Counted from the first letter of the stretch, positions 1 to 7,582 are shown. The stretch is DNA of 14,073 bases from Flavobacteriales bacterium (GCA_028825055.1 JAPKAW010000029.1:1-14073), one strand, 5' to 3'. Numbers and translations: made by a program. Notes: a model not told the origin generated them from the sequence alone.

Positions 1-326
1 CGAATGGCAGATTTGTGGTCCGGAGCTGGGGTTGTTCCCGTGTTTAGAACGACATGGCCTAATCCAGCATGCAAAGCTGCTTTTAGGCCGTTCTCAAGAC
101 CTTCATTGGTTTCGGTTCCAGGATCACAAAAATCGGCTTGTCCGTCGATCCAGCTTGTGGAAATGGCACTGCCTTCTTGTTCCCAAATGTGAGCGTCTGC
201 CGGCGGCTTGATATGCTCTGATACTTCAGCGATTTTACCCGATCGGATCAGAACGTCACACACGGAATTGTGGTGCGGTCCATCGGTGTCAATAATCCTA
301 ACGGATTTCAGGAGGATCGTTTCCAT
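1..326 (-). CDS. Dihydroorotase-like amidohydrolase, N-terminal part (runs off left edge)
   Basis: The first 108 codons of an amidohydrolase-superfamily protein of the dihydroorotase type are present; the rest lies beyond base 1. The start METILLKSVRIIDTDG and the later D-P-G-x-E, N-T-G-T-T-P and D-H-K-S elements (residues about 68-106) align by eye with dihydroorotases of Bacteroidota. In catalytic dihydroorotases the first strand carries D-x-H-x-H-x-R-x-P-G, which supplies two zinc ligands and a substrate arginine. Here residues 61-70 read DGQADFCDPG, so both His and the Arg are replaced. This suggests a non-catalytic PyrC'-like or diverged member rather than the main pyrimidine enzyme (inference). 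The ATG at 326 lies inside the end of the upstream BatA-like gene (19 bp overlap), so the two are probably co-translated. No Shine-Dalgarno sequence is visible. Confidence 0.82.
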   Translation of the reverse strand, partial: METILLKSVRIIDTDGPHHNSVCDVLIRSGKIAEVSEHIKPPADAHIWEQEGSAISTSWIDGQADFCDPGTETNEGLENGLKAALHAGLGHVVLNTGTTPAPDHKSAI

Positions 327-2398
327 GAGCGTAACAAAAATGATTCTACAAATAAGGCAAATAGGGCGATGTACATAAAGAGGAACCACACGGGGTTTCC
401 TTTTTCCAATTGGTTAATGGCGTCAGATAAAGCGGCAGCAGAAGCCTGCACCACATCCACATGAGACCAGTTCCATTCGGTCCACTGGGCTTGAAAGTCT
501 AGCACTGAGAAAGCCCGGTGGTCAGACTCTATTCGGTTTTGATTGATTCCGAAAAGGGCGATGTTTCTCGCTCCAAAATTGACTCGATAATGTCCGGGAT
601 CGAGGTTGAGATTGCCGATTTGAATGGACGTCCTACCCTGAATGACACGTGTTTCAGGAAGCCAATTTGGTTCATTTGAAATGGTCTGGTCAATCGTGGG
701 TGCTGTCGCGATCGGTCCGCTCAAGGATACAGACTCGATATCGTCGGGTTCGGCTGCTACATTGATAGGACTTTTTTGTCCAATGATCCCCCACATGACC
801 GGAGTAGCTTTGGATTGCTCTGCCATTCGAAGCAATAGAGGCACCCACAGAGCGTGTCGCGTCACGTTAGAGCAGGACGGCTCTGGACTAGTAGCTAAGA
901 AGTACACCGTGCCTTTGCCATGGGGCAACCGAGAGAAAAATGAATGGCCGAGAAGCGTTGTGGCCAAAACTTCTTCACGAGCAGAGGTCTCGCGATGCCA
1001 CAATTCGCTAATGGTAGGAAGGTTGAGTCGTTCCGGCTGGGAATCAAAGACACCGGTGAAAAAGGGGTGGCTCGTTTGCAGCGTTGAAACACGGTCAGAA
1101 ACTGAAATCCAAGATCCAGTGCTTCGACCATCGAAAGCCTGGAAAAATTGAGGGTCTGATGATTGTCGGTCGGGCATGTAGCAAACAGATCCGCCTCGGT
1201 CTACAAAGCTGGCGAGTGTCTGGATTAATCCAGAAGAAGGAGACGATACACCAGAGACGAGAACCAAATGTTCACCTTCAAGCTCACGAGGGGACCATGT
1301 CGTGACGGTGCGGAGTCGATAGAGGTTGTCTGCTGATTGGAATACACGTTCAATGGATTGCGATGCTTCACTGTTGGCGTCATCGGTGATGTGTAGAATG
1401 TGAATTTCATCACGTACATCGTACCCGAAATACAGGTCGTCATCGAATTGAATGGGCGCATCTTCAATGGTGATGCGTCCACGATGCAATCCGGCCAATC
1501 CATGCGTAAAGCGCAATGCAGTATCGGTAGGAAGGCCGGGTAGGAGATGGAAGGTTCCGGCTCCCACACGTTCTCCTTGAATATTCAAATGCATGGGGAT
1601 GCCTTCCACAGGTTGCCGGGCATTGTGTTGCAGTCGGATGCGCAACGAGGCGGGACGCCCTGCGATTTGAAGCGGTTCTTCAAACCAGATGGAGTCGATC
1701 CAAATGTTGGGGGATGTGCTTGCAAACTCTGGGATAAAATGCCATTGGGCATTCGTGTCTGCAGCCGTTGACTCTGCCGTAAAGCGGTGCGTAGACTCCT
1801 GCAGGTCAGAAAACAAGTACCCCACGCGTTTGCGCAACGGTTCTTTTTCCAGTTGAGCTCCCATACGCTTCATGATGGCTTCGACTGGGCGGACAATGGG
1901 GCTCGTTTTGATTTCTGCCAAGCGCTCCATTGCCTGCTTCTGCGTCAAGAAAATCTGATCGCGACCAGAAAATTCGTTGGATACAATTTGAAAACGGTCG
2001 GTGGCTTCGAATTGCTCCACGACAACTGCGGCCTTGTTTTTTGCTGATTGCAACAATTGACCATCTTCTCCGATGGCTTGCATCGAAAAACTGTTGTCAA
2101 CGTAGATGGAAATGGCGTGCCCGGCAATGGTGTCATTTTCATCTCCTGCAGAGCCCTCTGGGGGGAAGAATGGTTGAGCGAAGGCGAGGATGATCGCCGA
2201 TAAGGCGAGGAGACGTAGCAATAAAATGATCCAATGTCGGATCTTCTGCATCGCCTTGGTTTCCTTCTTGACCTCATTCAAAAATGCCACCTGTGAAAAG
2301 GCGATTTTTCTAAATCGGCGAAAATGAAGGAGGTGAACTGCTATTGGAATAGCGAGTGAACTTAGAGCCCAAAGTATTTCTGGATGCACAAATTCCAT
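308..2398 (-). CDS. BatA-type N-terminal domain / von Willebrand A membrane protein
   Basis: A 696-residue membrane protein. The N-terminus MEFVHPEILWALSSLAIP, followed by HLLHFRRFRKIAFS, is the typical BatA (aerotolerance regulator N-terminal) signature: one membrane segment at about 8-25, a basic cytoplasmic loop and a second segment at about 56-76. A vWA-like region follows, with D101-N-S103-F-S105, a MIDAS-like DxSxS motif. A long, probably periplasmic, region with little recognisable similarity comes next, and the protein ends with a single C-terminal membrane segment (about 670-690) and a basic tail. The start at 2398 is preferred over an in-frame ATG seven codons upstream because family members begin at this Met-x-Phe-x-His-Pro and because a TAAATTTG box sits 6 bases before it. 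It overlaps the downstream dihydroorotase-like gene. Its biochemical role is unknown; the 'aerotolerance' name is historical and does not fix the function. Confidence 0.85.
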   Translation of the reverse strand: MEFVHPEILWALSSLAIPIAVHLLHFRRFRKIAFSQVAFLNEVKKETKAMQKIRHWIILLLRLLALSAIILAFAQPFFPPEGSAGDENDTIAGHAISIYVDNSFSMQAIGEDGQLLQSAKNKAAVVVEQFEATDRFQIVSNEFSGRDQIFLTQKQAMERLAEIKTSPIVRPVEAIMKRMGAQLEKEPLRKRVGYLFSDLQESTHRFTAESTAADTNAQWHFIPEFASTSPNIWIDSIWFEEPLQIAGRPASLRIRLQHNARQPVEGIPMHLNIQGERVGAGTFHLLPGLPTDTALRFTHGLAGLHRGRITIEDAPIQFDDDLYFGYDVRDEIHILHITDDANSEASQSIERVFQSADNLYRLRTVTTWSPRELEGEHLVLVSGVSSPSSGLIQTLASFVDRGGSVCYMPDRQSSDPQFFQAFDGRSTGSWISVSDRVSTLQTSHPFFTGVFDSQPERLNLPTISELWHRETSAREEVLATTLLGHSFFSRLPHGKGTVYFLATSPEPSCSNVTRHALWVPLLLRMAEQSKATPVMWGIIGQKSPINVAAEPDDIESVSLSGPIATAPTIDQTISNEPNWLPETRVIQGRTSIQIGNLNLDPGHYRVNFGARNIALFGINQNRIESDHRAFSVLDFQAQWTEWNWSHVDVVQASAAALSDAINQLEKGNPVWFLFMYIALFALFVESFLLRSWKRSS

Positions 2399-2404
2399 TC
2401 CGTG

Positions 2405-2412
2405 CAAATTTA
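2405..2412 (-). promoter_or_regulatory. Candidate -7 box (TAAATTTG) for the BatA-like gene
   Basis: On the minus strand TAAATTTG matches the Bacteroidota -7 consensus TANNTTTG exactly and ends 6 bases before the ATG at 2398. Transcription normally starts a few bases after this box, so the message would begin at or next to the start codon. No good TTTG -33 element is visible at the usual distance, which keeps confidence moderate. Confidence 0.45.
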
Positions 2413-2475
2413 GCTCCAATTTTGCCGCCCATGGCAGCTACATTTCAGGAGAGTCAAAAGAATCCACATAAAGCA

Positions 2476-3291
2476 ATGCAATTGAAGCAAGATCTTCCAG
2501 AATCCATGAGGATATTTTTGCTTGAAAAGGCTGCAGAGTATGAAAGTCGGAGCTTTATAGAGAACGATCCAATTGCCATACCACATCGCTATTCTAATCC
2601 GGAAGACATTGAATTGGCTGGGTTTCTGACGGCCTCTTTGGCGTGGGGAAATCGCAAGTCCATCCTTAAAAGTGCCGATTCGTTAATGGGACGAATGGAT
2701 CACGAGCCGGCCGCTTTTTTGCGCGAAGCTTCTCCAGACGAATTGCGGGATGCCACAAAAGGTTTTGTCCACAGGACATTCCAAGACCGAGATGCCACCT
2801 TGTTTTTTGTTGCACTCCGCGGTATTTTGAAGCGTTATGGACGATTGGAAAGTGTATTTGTCGAAGGGCATCGTTTGGCAGCGGACACGACGGTCAGTCC
2901 AATGGCTGCTGCAATTGGGCATTTTCATCAGGTCTTTTTTGACATCGCTGCGGAGGCAGGTTGGCCTGCAGACCGTACCCGAAAACATGTTGCTCAGCCA
3001 CAAAAAGGTTCAGCTGCAAAGCGGATCAATATGTTCACCCGTTGGATGGTTCGTCCAGCAACACGCGGCGTCGATTTCGGTATTTGGAAGGGGATATCTC
3101 CAGCAGATCTCATGATTCCATTGGATGTCCATACCGGAAATGTGGCTAGAAAACTGGGCTTGATTGACCGCAAGGCCAACGATTGGAAGACGGTGGAATT
3201 GATGATGCATGCCTTAAGACAAGTGGACCCGGAAGATCCCGTGAGAATGGATTTTGCTCTTTTTGGTCTTGGAGCCATTGAAGGGTTTTGA
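2476..3291 (+). CDS. TIGR02757 (DUF2400) family protein
   Basis: A 271-residue cytoplasmic protein of the TIGR02757/DUF2400 family. The family core is clear: SFIENDPIAIPHRYS (residues 26-40), then an E-D-I-E-L-A-G-F segment and AWGNRKSI (56-63), a central region, LDVHTGNVARKLGL (about 216-229), and the C-terminal DFALFGLGAIE. The D-x-H-x-x-x-V-x-x-x-L-G-L element resembles the 'VDTHV..V..RLG' part of HhH-GPD DNA glycosylases, so a nucleic-acid role is possible, but that is inference; no function is established that I know of. The frame is open upstream to 2356 with in-frame ATGs at 2356 and 2431. I chose 2476 because family homology starts just after it and it leaves room for divergent promoters. 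It is followed after 32 bp by the MnmD-Nudix gene on the same strand, probably in one transcript. Confidence 0.85.
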   Translation: MQLKQDLPESMRIFLLEKAAEYESRSFIENDPIAIPHRYSNPEDIELAGFLTASLAWGNRKSILKSADSLMGRMDHEPAAFLREASPDELRDATKGFVHRTFQDRDATLFFVALRGILKRYGRLESVFVEGHRLAADTTVSPMAAAIGHFHQVFFDIAAEAGWPADRTRKHVAQPQKGSAAKRINMFTRWMVRPATRGVDFGIWKGISPADLMIPLDVHTGNVARKLGLIDRKANDWKTVELMMHALRQVDPEDPVRMDFALFGLGAIEGF

Positions 3292-3323
3292 AGGACTGTG
3301 CTTAACGTCGAAATTGCCTGTTC

Positions 3324-4472
3324 ATGTCGAACTCCAAACATCCAAGCATTCGATTGACCGGTGACGGGTCTCCTACAGTTCAGTTGCCCGATAGTGAAGT
3401 AACGTACCACAGTATTCATGGTGCGTTGACAGAAGCCAAGCATGTTTATATAGAACAGGGCATTGATTCCCTTGACGTCCCAAAGAATAGAGCAATTCAC
3501 GTGCTTGAAGTGGGCTTTGGTACAGGACTAAATGCCGCTCTCGCCATGCTTTGGGCCAGAGACCATGACCGCACGGTTCATTACCGTGGTTTGGAGCCAT
3601 ATCCTTTGCTAGCTTCTTTTTGGGATGACTATCCATGGGCGAAATGGCCCTTCGACGTGTCAACCTGCATGAAACGACTTCACGCGGTGGACGTGAATAC
3701 GACCGAGACATTTTTTGAGAAAAGCACCTTCAGACTGGAAAATAAAGGTGTCGAGGACGATTTGAATTCTGAGGATCTTTATGATGTGGTTTTTTACGAT
3801 GCATTTGCGCCATCTTACCAGCCTGAACTCTGGAATCGGCAGCTTTTTCGGAAATTGAGGGAATCCGTACGTCCAGGAGGTATTCTCGTCACGTACTGTG
3901 CAAAGGGCTTCGTCCGACGCAATTTGATGGCGGCTGGATGGGATGTCTTGGCGATCCCAGGATCTCCGGGTAAAAAGGAGATGCTGCGCGGAGTCAATCA
4001 TCCTGTGAGTCGTTTCAACGTTCGTGTCTATGGAGTGATTCTGGATGCAGCAGGGGATCGTATTTTGGTATGCAATGAACGCCTCTCAGACGGAAGTCAT
4101 GCCCAGAAATTCCCAGGAGGAGGAGTGGAGTTGGGCGAGGGTATTCTGGATGCTTGGTGGCGGGAAGTTCAAGAGGAATTGGGATGCCGGCCAGTCATGC
4201 AAAGCGCGGAGCTCTTTCATTCTGCAGAGCCGTTTGTCAGAAGTGCTTTTCGAAAGGAGGAACAAGTCATCGCCCTCTATTATCTGTTTCAGATGCATTC
4301 GGATGAGGGCAACATTTGGACAGAGGAGCCAGCCAACAGTCCAGGTGGAGAGCTGGGTGTGAAAGTCAGTTGGAAATGCTGGAAATCATTGGATTATCGA
4401 ACGTTTCGGTTTTTAACCGATCAAACGGCAGTTCAAAAACTGCAAAAGTTCGACGGCCGAATCAGCCAATAA
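3324..4472 (+). CDS. mnmD: MnmD-type tRNA methyltransferase fused to a Nudix hydrolase domain
   Basis: One uninterrupted 382-residue frame carries two domains. Residues 1 to about 225 are MnmD (DUF752), which uses S-adenosylmethionine to convert nm5s2U34 to mnm5s2U34 in tRNA wobble positions. Visible marks are LTGDGSPTV (11-19), YHSIHGA (28-34), the SAM-binding LEVGFGTGLN (61-70), DAFAP (159-163), and RPGGILVTYCAKG leading to the final PGKKEML. Unlike MnmC there is no C-terminal FAD oxidase. Instead, residues about 231-375 form a Nudix domain with a complete box G-x5-E-x7-R-E-V-Q-E-E-L-G-C at 266-288 (only the last position, Cys, is off consensus), preceded by KFPGG. The Nudix substrate cannot be told from sequence. 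Stand-alone MnmD is usually about 220-240 aa, so the C-terminal half is an addition. The 3' end overlaps the convergent gene by 11 bp. Confidence 0.9.
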   Translation: MSNSKHPSIRLTGDGSPTVQLPDSEVTYHSIHGALTEAKHVYIEQGIDSLDVPKNRAIHVLEVGFGTGLNAALAMLWARDHDRTVHYRGLEPYPLLASFWDDYPWAKWPFDVSTCMKRLHAVDVNTTETFFEKSTFRLENKGVEDDLNSEDLYDVVFYDAFAPSYQPELWNRQLFRKLRESVRPGGILVTYCAKGFVRRNLMAAGWDVLAIPGSPGKKEMLRGVNHPVSRFNVRVYGVILDAAGDRILVCNERLSDGSHAQKFPGGGVELGEGILDAWWREVQEELGCRPVMQSAELFHSAEPFVRSAFRKEEQVIALYYLFQMHSDEGNIWTEEPANSPGGELGVKVSWKCWKSLDYRTFRFLTDQTAVQKLQKFDGRISQ

Positions 4473-5043
4473 AACCAAGCCGTTGGCTCACGCAATTGTC
4501 GACGCGTTCATATAAATGGGCTGGCGACAGAGTTCGCCAGCTCAATTCGCTCAGTTCTCCTCCGAGAACGAAATAACTATCTAGATCAATGGTCTGCATA
4601 TCCGCAACCACATGCTCTCTGAAATTTAGCAATGCAATCCAACCATCGTCATCGGTAATTTCATCAAACCACTCTTCGTAGTAGCAATCGTCTCCGAAAT
4701 GAAAGTTTAAGACATTCTCTCCGATGAGGATAAACCGATGAATGCCTTCAGCTTGCAGCACATCGACGACTTCGCGTTTCAGCTGCATAATGTCGTTGTA
4801 AAGACAATCGTTCCATTCACCAATGAATTCAAGGATAGCAAAGCGTTCTTCGTAATCAACAAACAAGATTTTGCAGAACAACGTTGGTGAATGGATGGTG
4901 TCCCACTGCGGGTGAATGAAGTAATTGTAAATCTTAGTCGAGTATTCAAATTCGCTGTATTCACGATCGAAAAAGGGACTTCTCGGATCCTCGCTTGCGA
5001 TATAGTGATTGCGCCAAGCGTAATAGGGCTCAAGCGTGTGCAT
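4462..5043 (-). CDS. Conserved protein of unknown function, 193 aa
   Basis: I recognise this as a conserved but unnamed Bacteroidota/Flavobacteriia protein and can give it no function. It starts MHTLEPYYAWRNHY and contains FCKILFVDYEERFAILEFIGEWND (split here by eye into FCKILFVDYEER and AILEFIGEWND), LKREVVDVL, IHRFILIGENVLNFHF and a strongly acidic aromatic stretch DDCYYEEWFDEI. The composition is rich in Asp, Glu, Tyr, Phe and Trp. There is no signal peptide or membrane segment, so it is probably cytoplasmic. The start at 5043 is preferred over an upstream in-frame ATG at 5067, because the MHTLEPYY start is the one I recall for homologues. It overlaps the end of murQ by 14 bp, suggesting translational coupling, and is the last gene of the seven-gene minus-strand run. 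Its stop overlaps the end of the convergent MnmD-Nudix gene. Confidence 0.78.
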   Translation of the reverse strand: MHTLEPYYAWRNHYIASEDPRSPFFDREYSEFEYSTKIYNYFIHPQWDTIHSPTLFCKILFVDYEERFAILEFIGEWNDCLYNDIMQLKREVVDVLQAEGIHRFILIGENVLNFHFGDDCYYEEWFDEITDDDGWIALLNFREHVVADMQTIDLDSYFVLGGELSELSWRTLSPAHLYERVDNCVSQRLGFIG

Positions 5044-5857
5044 TGTCTTGAATTTGTTTGATGGCATCGCGCACGTTGCCCGTAAATTCCAATGCTCTTA
5101 GGGCTGCTTCATCCGATGCGCCGGTAGCATCCACGATCATTCTTTGCCCCCGCTCCATCAATTTGGCATTGGAAGGTTGCATGTCCACCATTCTAGAGCC
5201 TTGTACATGACCCAATTGGATCATGGCCACCGTCGTAATCATGTTGAGAAGCAGTTTAGTCGCAGTGCCTGCATTGAGTCGGGTGCTGCCTGTTACAAAT
5301 TCACCTCCCGTGACGGCCACAAGGGCATGTTCGGCTTCTTGTTCGACTGCGCTGTTAGGATTGCAAGTGATGCACGCTGTGAGCAATCCAGCCGCTCGTG
5401 CTTCGTGCAATCCGCCAATGACATAAGGCGTTCGCCCAGAGGCAGCTATTCCGATGAGCGTGTCGCATGGATTGGGCTGGTAAGCGATAAGGTCTTGCCA
5501 CGCAGCAGCGATGTTATCTTCAGCCCCTTCAACAGCGAGGCGCAAAGCACCGTCACCCCCTGCGATGAGTCCAATGACCCGATCGGTCGAAACACCAAAT
5601 GTTGGTGGGCATTCACTGGCATCCATAACGCCTAATCTTCCGCTAGTTCCGGCTCCAATGTAAAAGAGACGTCCTCCTTGTTGCATGCGCGGGACCAGGG
5701 CTTCCATGAATTGATTCAAGGCAGGAATCGCTGTTTCAACACCGCGTTGAACGGCGACGTTATGCGCGTGCATTGATGCGGTCAATTCTGCGATGCTGCG
5801 CTGTTCCAAATCGGCCAATGGCCCCAGTTGTTCAGTAGGAGGAAGGTTGGAATTCAC
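5030..5857 (-). CDS. murQ: N-acetylmuramic acid 6-phosphate etherase MurQ
   Basis: MurQ cleaves the D-lactyl ether of MurNAc-6-phosphate to give GlcNAc-6-phosphate and lactate, a cytoplasmic step in peptidoglycan recycling. The 275-residue protein has the SIS-domain signature FYIGAGTSGRLGVMDASECP (65-84) with Glu82 at the position of the E. coli catalytic Glu83, and the second acidic motif VEGAEDN (109-115) whose Glu113 fits E. coli Glu114. GIAASGRTPYV and GSTRLNAGTATKLLLN complete the sugar-phosphate-binding fold. It is somewhat shorter than the about 300-residue proteobacterial enzyme, mainly at the C-terminus. The start codon is GTG at 5857 (plus-strand CAC), supported by the PPTEQLGPLADLEQ start expected for the family. 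It lies 28 bp after aroE and overlaps the next gene by 14 bp. No MurNAc-6-P-forming partner (murP, anmK, murK) is in the window. Confidence 0.95.
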   Translation of the reverse strand: MNSNLPPTEQLGPLADLEQRSIAELTASMHAHNVAVQRGVETAIPALNQFMEALVPRMQQGGRLFYIGAGTSGRLGVMDASECPPTFGVSTDRVIGLIAGGDGALRLAVEGAEDNIAAAWQDLIAYQPNPCDTLIGIAASGRTPYVIGGLHEARAAGLLTACITCNPNSAVEQEAEHALVAVTGGEFVTGSTRLNAGTATKLLLNMITTVAMIQLGHVQGSRMVDMQPSNAKLMERGQRMIVDATGASDEAALRALEFTGNVRDAIKQIQDNAHA

Positions 5858-5885
5858 GGTGTTTAAGTTAAGAAAACAAGGTCAA

Positions 5886-6647
5886 TCATTTCGATTGGTT
5901 CCACCAGTCCCATGCGGCTTGGGCCTGGTTAAATAGCATGTCCTTTCCATTGAGTACAGTCGCTCCTTGGGTCTTTGCACGGTGCAGGAAAAGCGTTTCG
6001 GTGGGATTGTAAATTAAATCAATCACGAGGTGTTCGTCGTTCAACCCATTCCATGGAAAAGGCAAGACATCCGATACATTGGGGACTGTACCAACCGGGG
6101 TGGCTTGTACGATCAATCCAAAAAACCGCACCGCTTCTGGTGTCAATTCGTCGAAGCGAATGGTACGAACTGAATGGTCTGGTTTTCGCGTTACATGCAC
6201 GACTTCGATGCCCAGTGATTCGAGTACAAATCGCACAGCAGCAGCAGCACCGCCATTGCCTAAAATCAAAGCGCGATCATGCTTTGAGGTCAGAAAGGGA
6301 CGGATGCTTTTGGCAAATCCAATGCCATCGGTATTGTGCCCCATCCATTTTCCGTCTTCCATAGGACGCAAAGCATTGACCGCTCCAATAGCGAGAGCCT
6401 CAGGAGTCAAAACATCCAAATGCGCCAGAATTGTTTGCTTGTAGGGTACCGTGACATTCAATCCCTTTAACGCTCCTTCGGGATGTCTGATTTGTGCTTC
6501 AGACCATGCGCTCCAATTGGCCAAATCAGACAATTCAAACAATGAGTAGGATGCATCTTCGATGCCTTCCTGAGCAAATTTTTGCGCAAAAAGTGCTTGT
6601 GAATAGGAATGTTGAAGCGATTTCCCAAGAAGACCGTATCGTCTCAT
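5886..6647 (-). CDS. aroE: Shikimate dehydrogenase AroE
   Basis: A 253-residue NADPH-dependent shikimate dehydrogenase, reducing 3-dehydroshikimate to shikimate in aromatic amino-acid and folate precursor synthesis. Visible motifs in order: GLLGKSLQHSYS (5-16, shikimate-binding Ser pair), LNVTVPYK (63-70) with catalytic Lys70, GAVNAL around Asn91, GHNTDGIGF with catalytic Asp107, the nucleotide-binding LILGNGGAAAAV, QATPVGT, DLIYNPTETLFL, and the C-terminal NGKDMLFNQAQAAW. Length is slightly short of E. coli AroE (272) but usual for Bacteroidota. Its ATG overlaps the stop of the DUF368 gene in an ATGA, so the two are translationally coupled. Nothing in the neighbouring genes belongs to the shikimate pathway. 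Confidence 0.95.
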   Translation of the reverse strand: MRRYGLLGKSLQHSYSQALFAQKFAQEGIEDASYSLFELSDLANWSAWSEAQIRHPEGALKGLNVTVPYKQTILAHLDVLTPEALAIGAVNALRPMEDGKWMGHNTDGIGFAKSIRPFLTSKHDRALILGNGGAAAAVRFVLESLGIEVVHVTRKPDHSVRTIRFDELTPEAVRFFGLIVQATPVGTVPNVSDVLPFPWNGLNDEHLVIDLIYNPTETLFLHRAKTQGATVLNGKDMLFNQAQAAWDWWNQSK

Positions 6648-7582
6648 TTCTTCGTTCTTGACATGGAACTTCCCAAGCGGCTCAAGCCTTTCACAACTAG
6701 AATACCCACGAGGACAAATCCAATATAGGGCAGCAAGGTGTCCGTAGATTCAGGCCAAGTATTGGTTTGAGACCAAGTTTCTCGACCGTCTGAGTGTGTG
6801 TAGAGCAGGCTCAGTGCTTTTTTCCAAGGCCAAAGTGCTTGCAATGAACCAAGCAGAAAACCAGTCAATAGAGCCAAGGTGTGAGCACGGGCTTTATCCA
6901 ACAACTTTCGAAGCAACTTACTGAAGCCTAAAAGCCCCACGATGGCCCCTCCGGCAACGGCTCCGATACGCAATAAATCGAAATCTTTGAGCGCTCCGAT
7001 TACAGCGCCGTATGCACCCAAAAGCAACAGGATGAAACTGCCTGAAATTCCAGGCAAGATCATCGCACAGGCTGCGATGGAGGCGCAAACGCCTAGAAAT
7101 AAAGGCCCATTCGAACCCGCTGAAATGGGAAGAGATGTGATGGCCGCTGCAATGGCTGTTCCTAAAATAGCCATCCCAATATGGGAGGCTTTCCATCGAC
7201 CGACGGTTTTTCCGACAAGAGGAACGGAAGTTGCAACGAGGCCAAAGAAGAAAGCAAAGAGTGCTTCTTTTTCATTGACCAAAAGGTGATGAAGTAGATT
7301 GGATAATAAAGCAACACTGGTCAAAACACCTCCTGCAAGTGCTGCGATAAAGGAGGCGTTTGCTTGCTTCCAAGTGGCTTTAAATCCATTTCGGAAGAGG
7401 TCTGATACCATACGCGGGTGCAGTTGGGCAATGGTGCCCAAGAGCTCATCATATATACCGGTAATTAGAGCCACCGTGCCTCCAGAGACTCCAGGAACCA
7501 AATCGGCTGCTCCCATAGCCATTCCTTTGAGCCAAATGAGTCCATAGTCACGTATAGATCGGGACGAGGACGTGCCGTTCAT
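6644..7582 (-). CDS. DUF368 membrane protein, predicted polyprenyl-phosphate translocase (PopT family)
   Basis: A 312-residue polytopic inner-membrane protein of the DUF368 family, whose members have been described as PopT undecaprenyl-phosphate translocases that return the lipid carrier to the cytoplasmic face. The two family motifs are present as an internal duplication: GAADLVPGVSGGT (24-36) and MILPGISGSF (174-183), each a P-G-[VI]-S-G element in a re-entrant or membrane segment. Several hydrophobic helices surround them (about 76-101, 105-123, 134-152, 160-176, 183-193, 205-220, 235-250, 290-308). A frame extension to 7618 exists, but the ATG at 7582 forms an ATGA overlap with the rhodanese stop and gives the better start. 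The stop in turn overlaps aroE by ATGA. Transport direction and specificity for this protein are inferred from the family. Confidence 0.9.
   Translation of the reverse strand: MNGTSSSRSIRDYGLIWLKGMAMGAADLVPGVSGGTVALITGIYDELLGTIAQLHPRMVSDLFRNGFKATWKQANASFIAALAGGVLTSVALLSNLLHHLLVNEKEALFAFFFGLVATSVPLVGKTVGRWKASHIGMAILGTAIAAAITSLPISAGSNGPLFLGVCASIAACAMILPGISGSFILLLLGAYGAVIGALKDFDLLRIGAVAGGAIVGLLGFSKLLRKLLDKARAHTLALLTGFLLGSLQALWPWKKALSLLYTHSDGRETWSQTNTWPESTDTLLPYIGFVLVGILVVKGLSRLGSSMSRTKK

Noticed and set aside
642..1151. Open frame of 169 codons on the plus strand inside the BatA-like gene
   Set aside because: It is antisense to a well-supported gene, has no recognisable motif and a composition typical of a shadow frame.
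2356..2475. N-terminal extension of the TIGR02757 frame (ATG at 2356 or 2431)
   Set aside because: The ATG at 2356 lies inside the divergent BatA-like gene, and the extra residues do not resemble the family. The ATG at 2431 cannot be fully excluded.
2994..3500. Minus-strand open frame of 168 codons across the TIGR02757-MnmD junction
   Set aside because: It is antisense to two recognised coding regions and shows no known motif.
5144..5635. Open frame of 163 codons on the plus strand inside murQ
   Set aside because: Antisense to murQ, whose catalytic motifs are intact; no recognisable domain.
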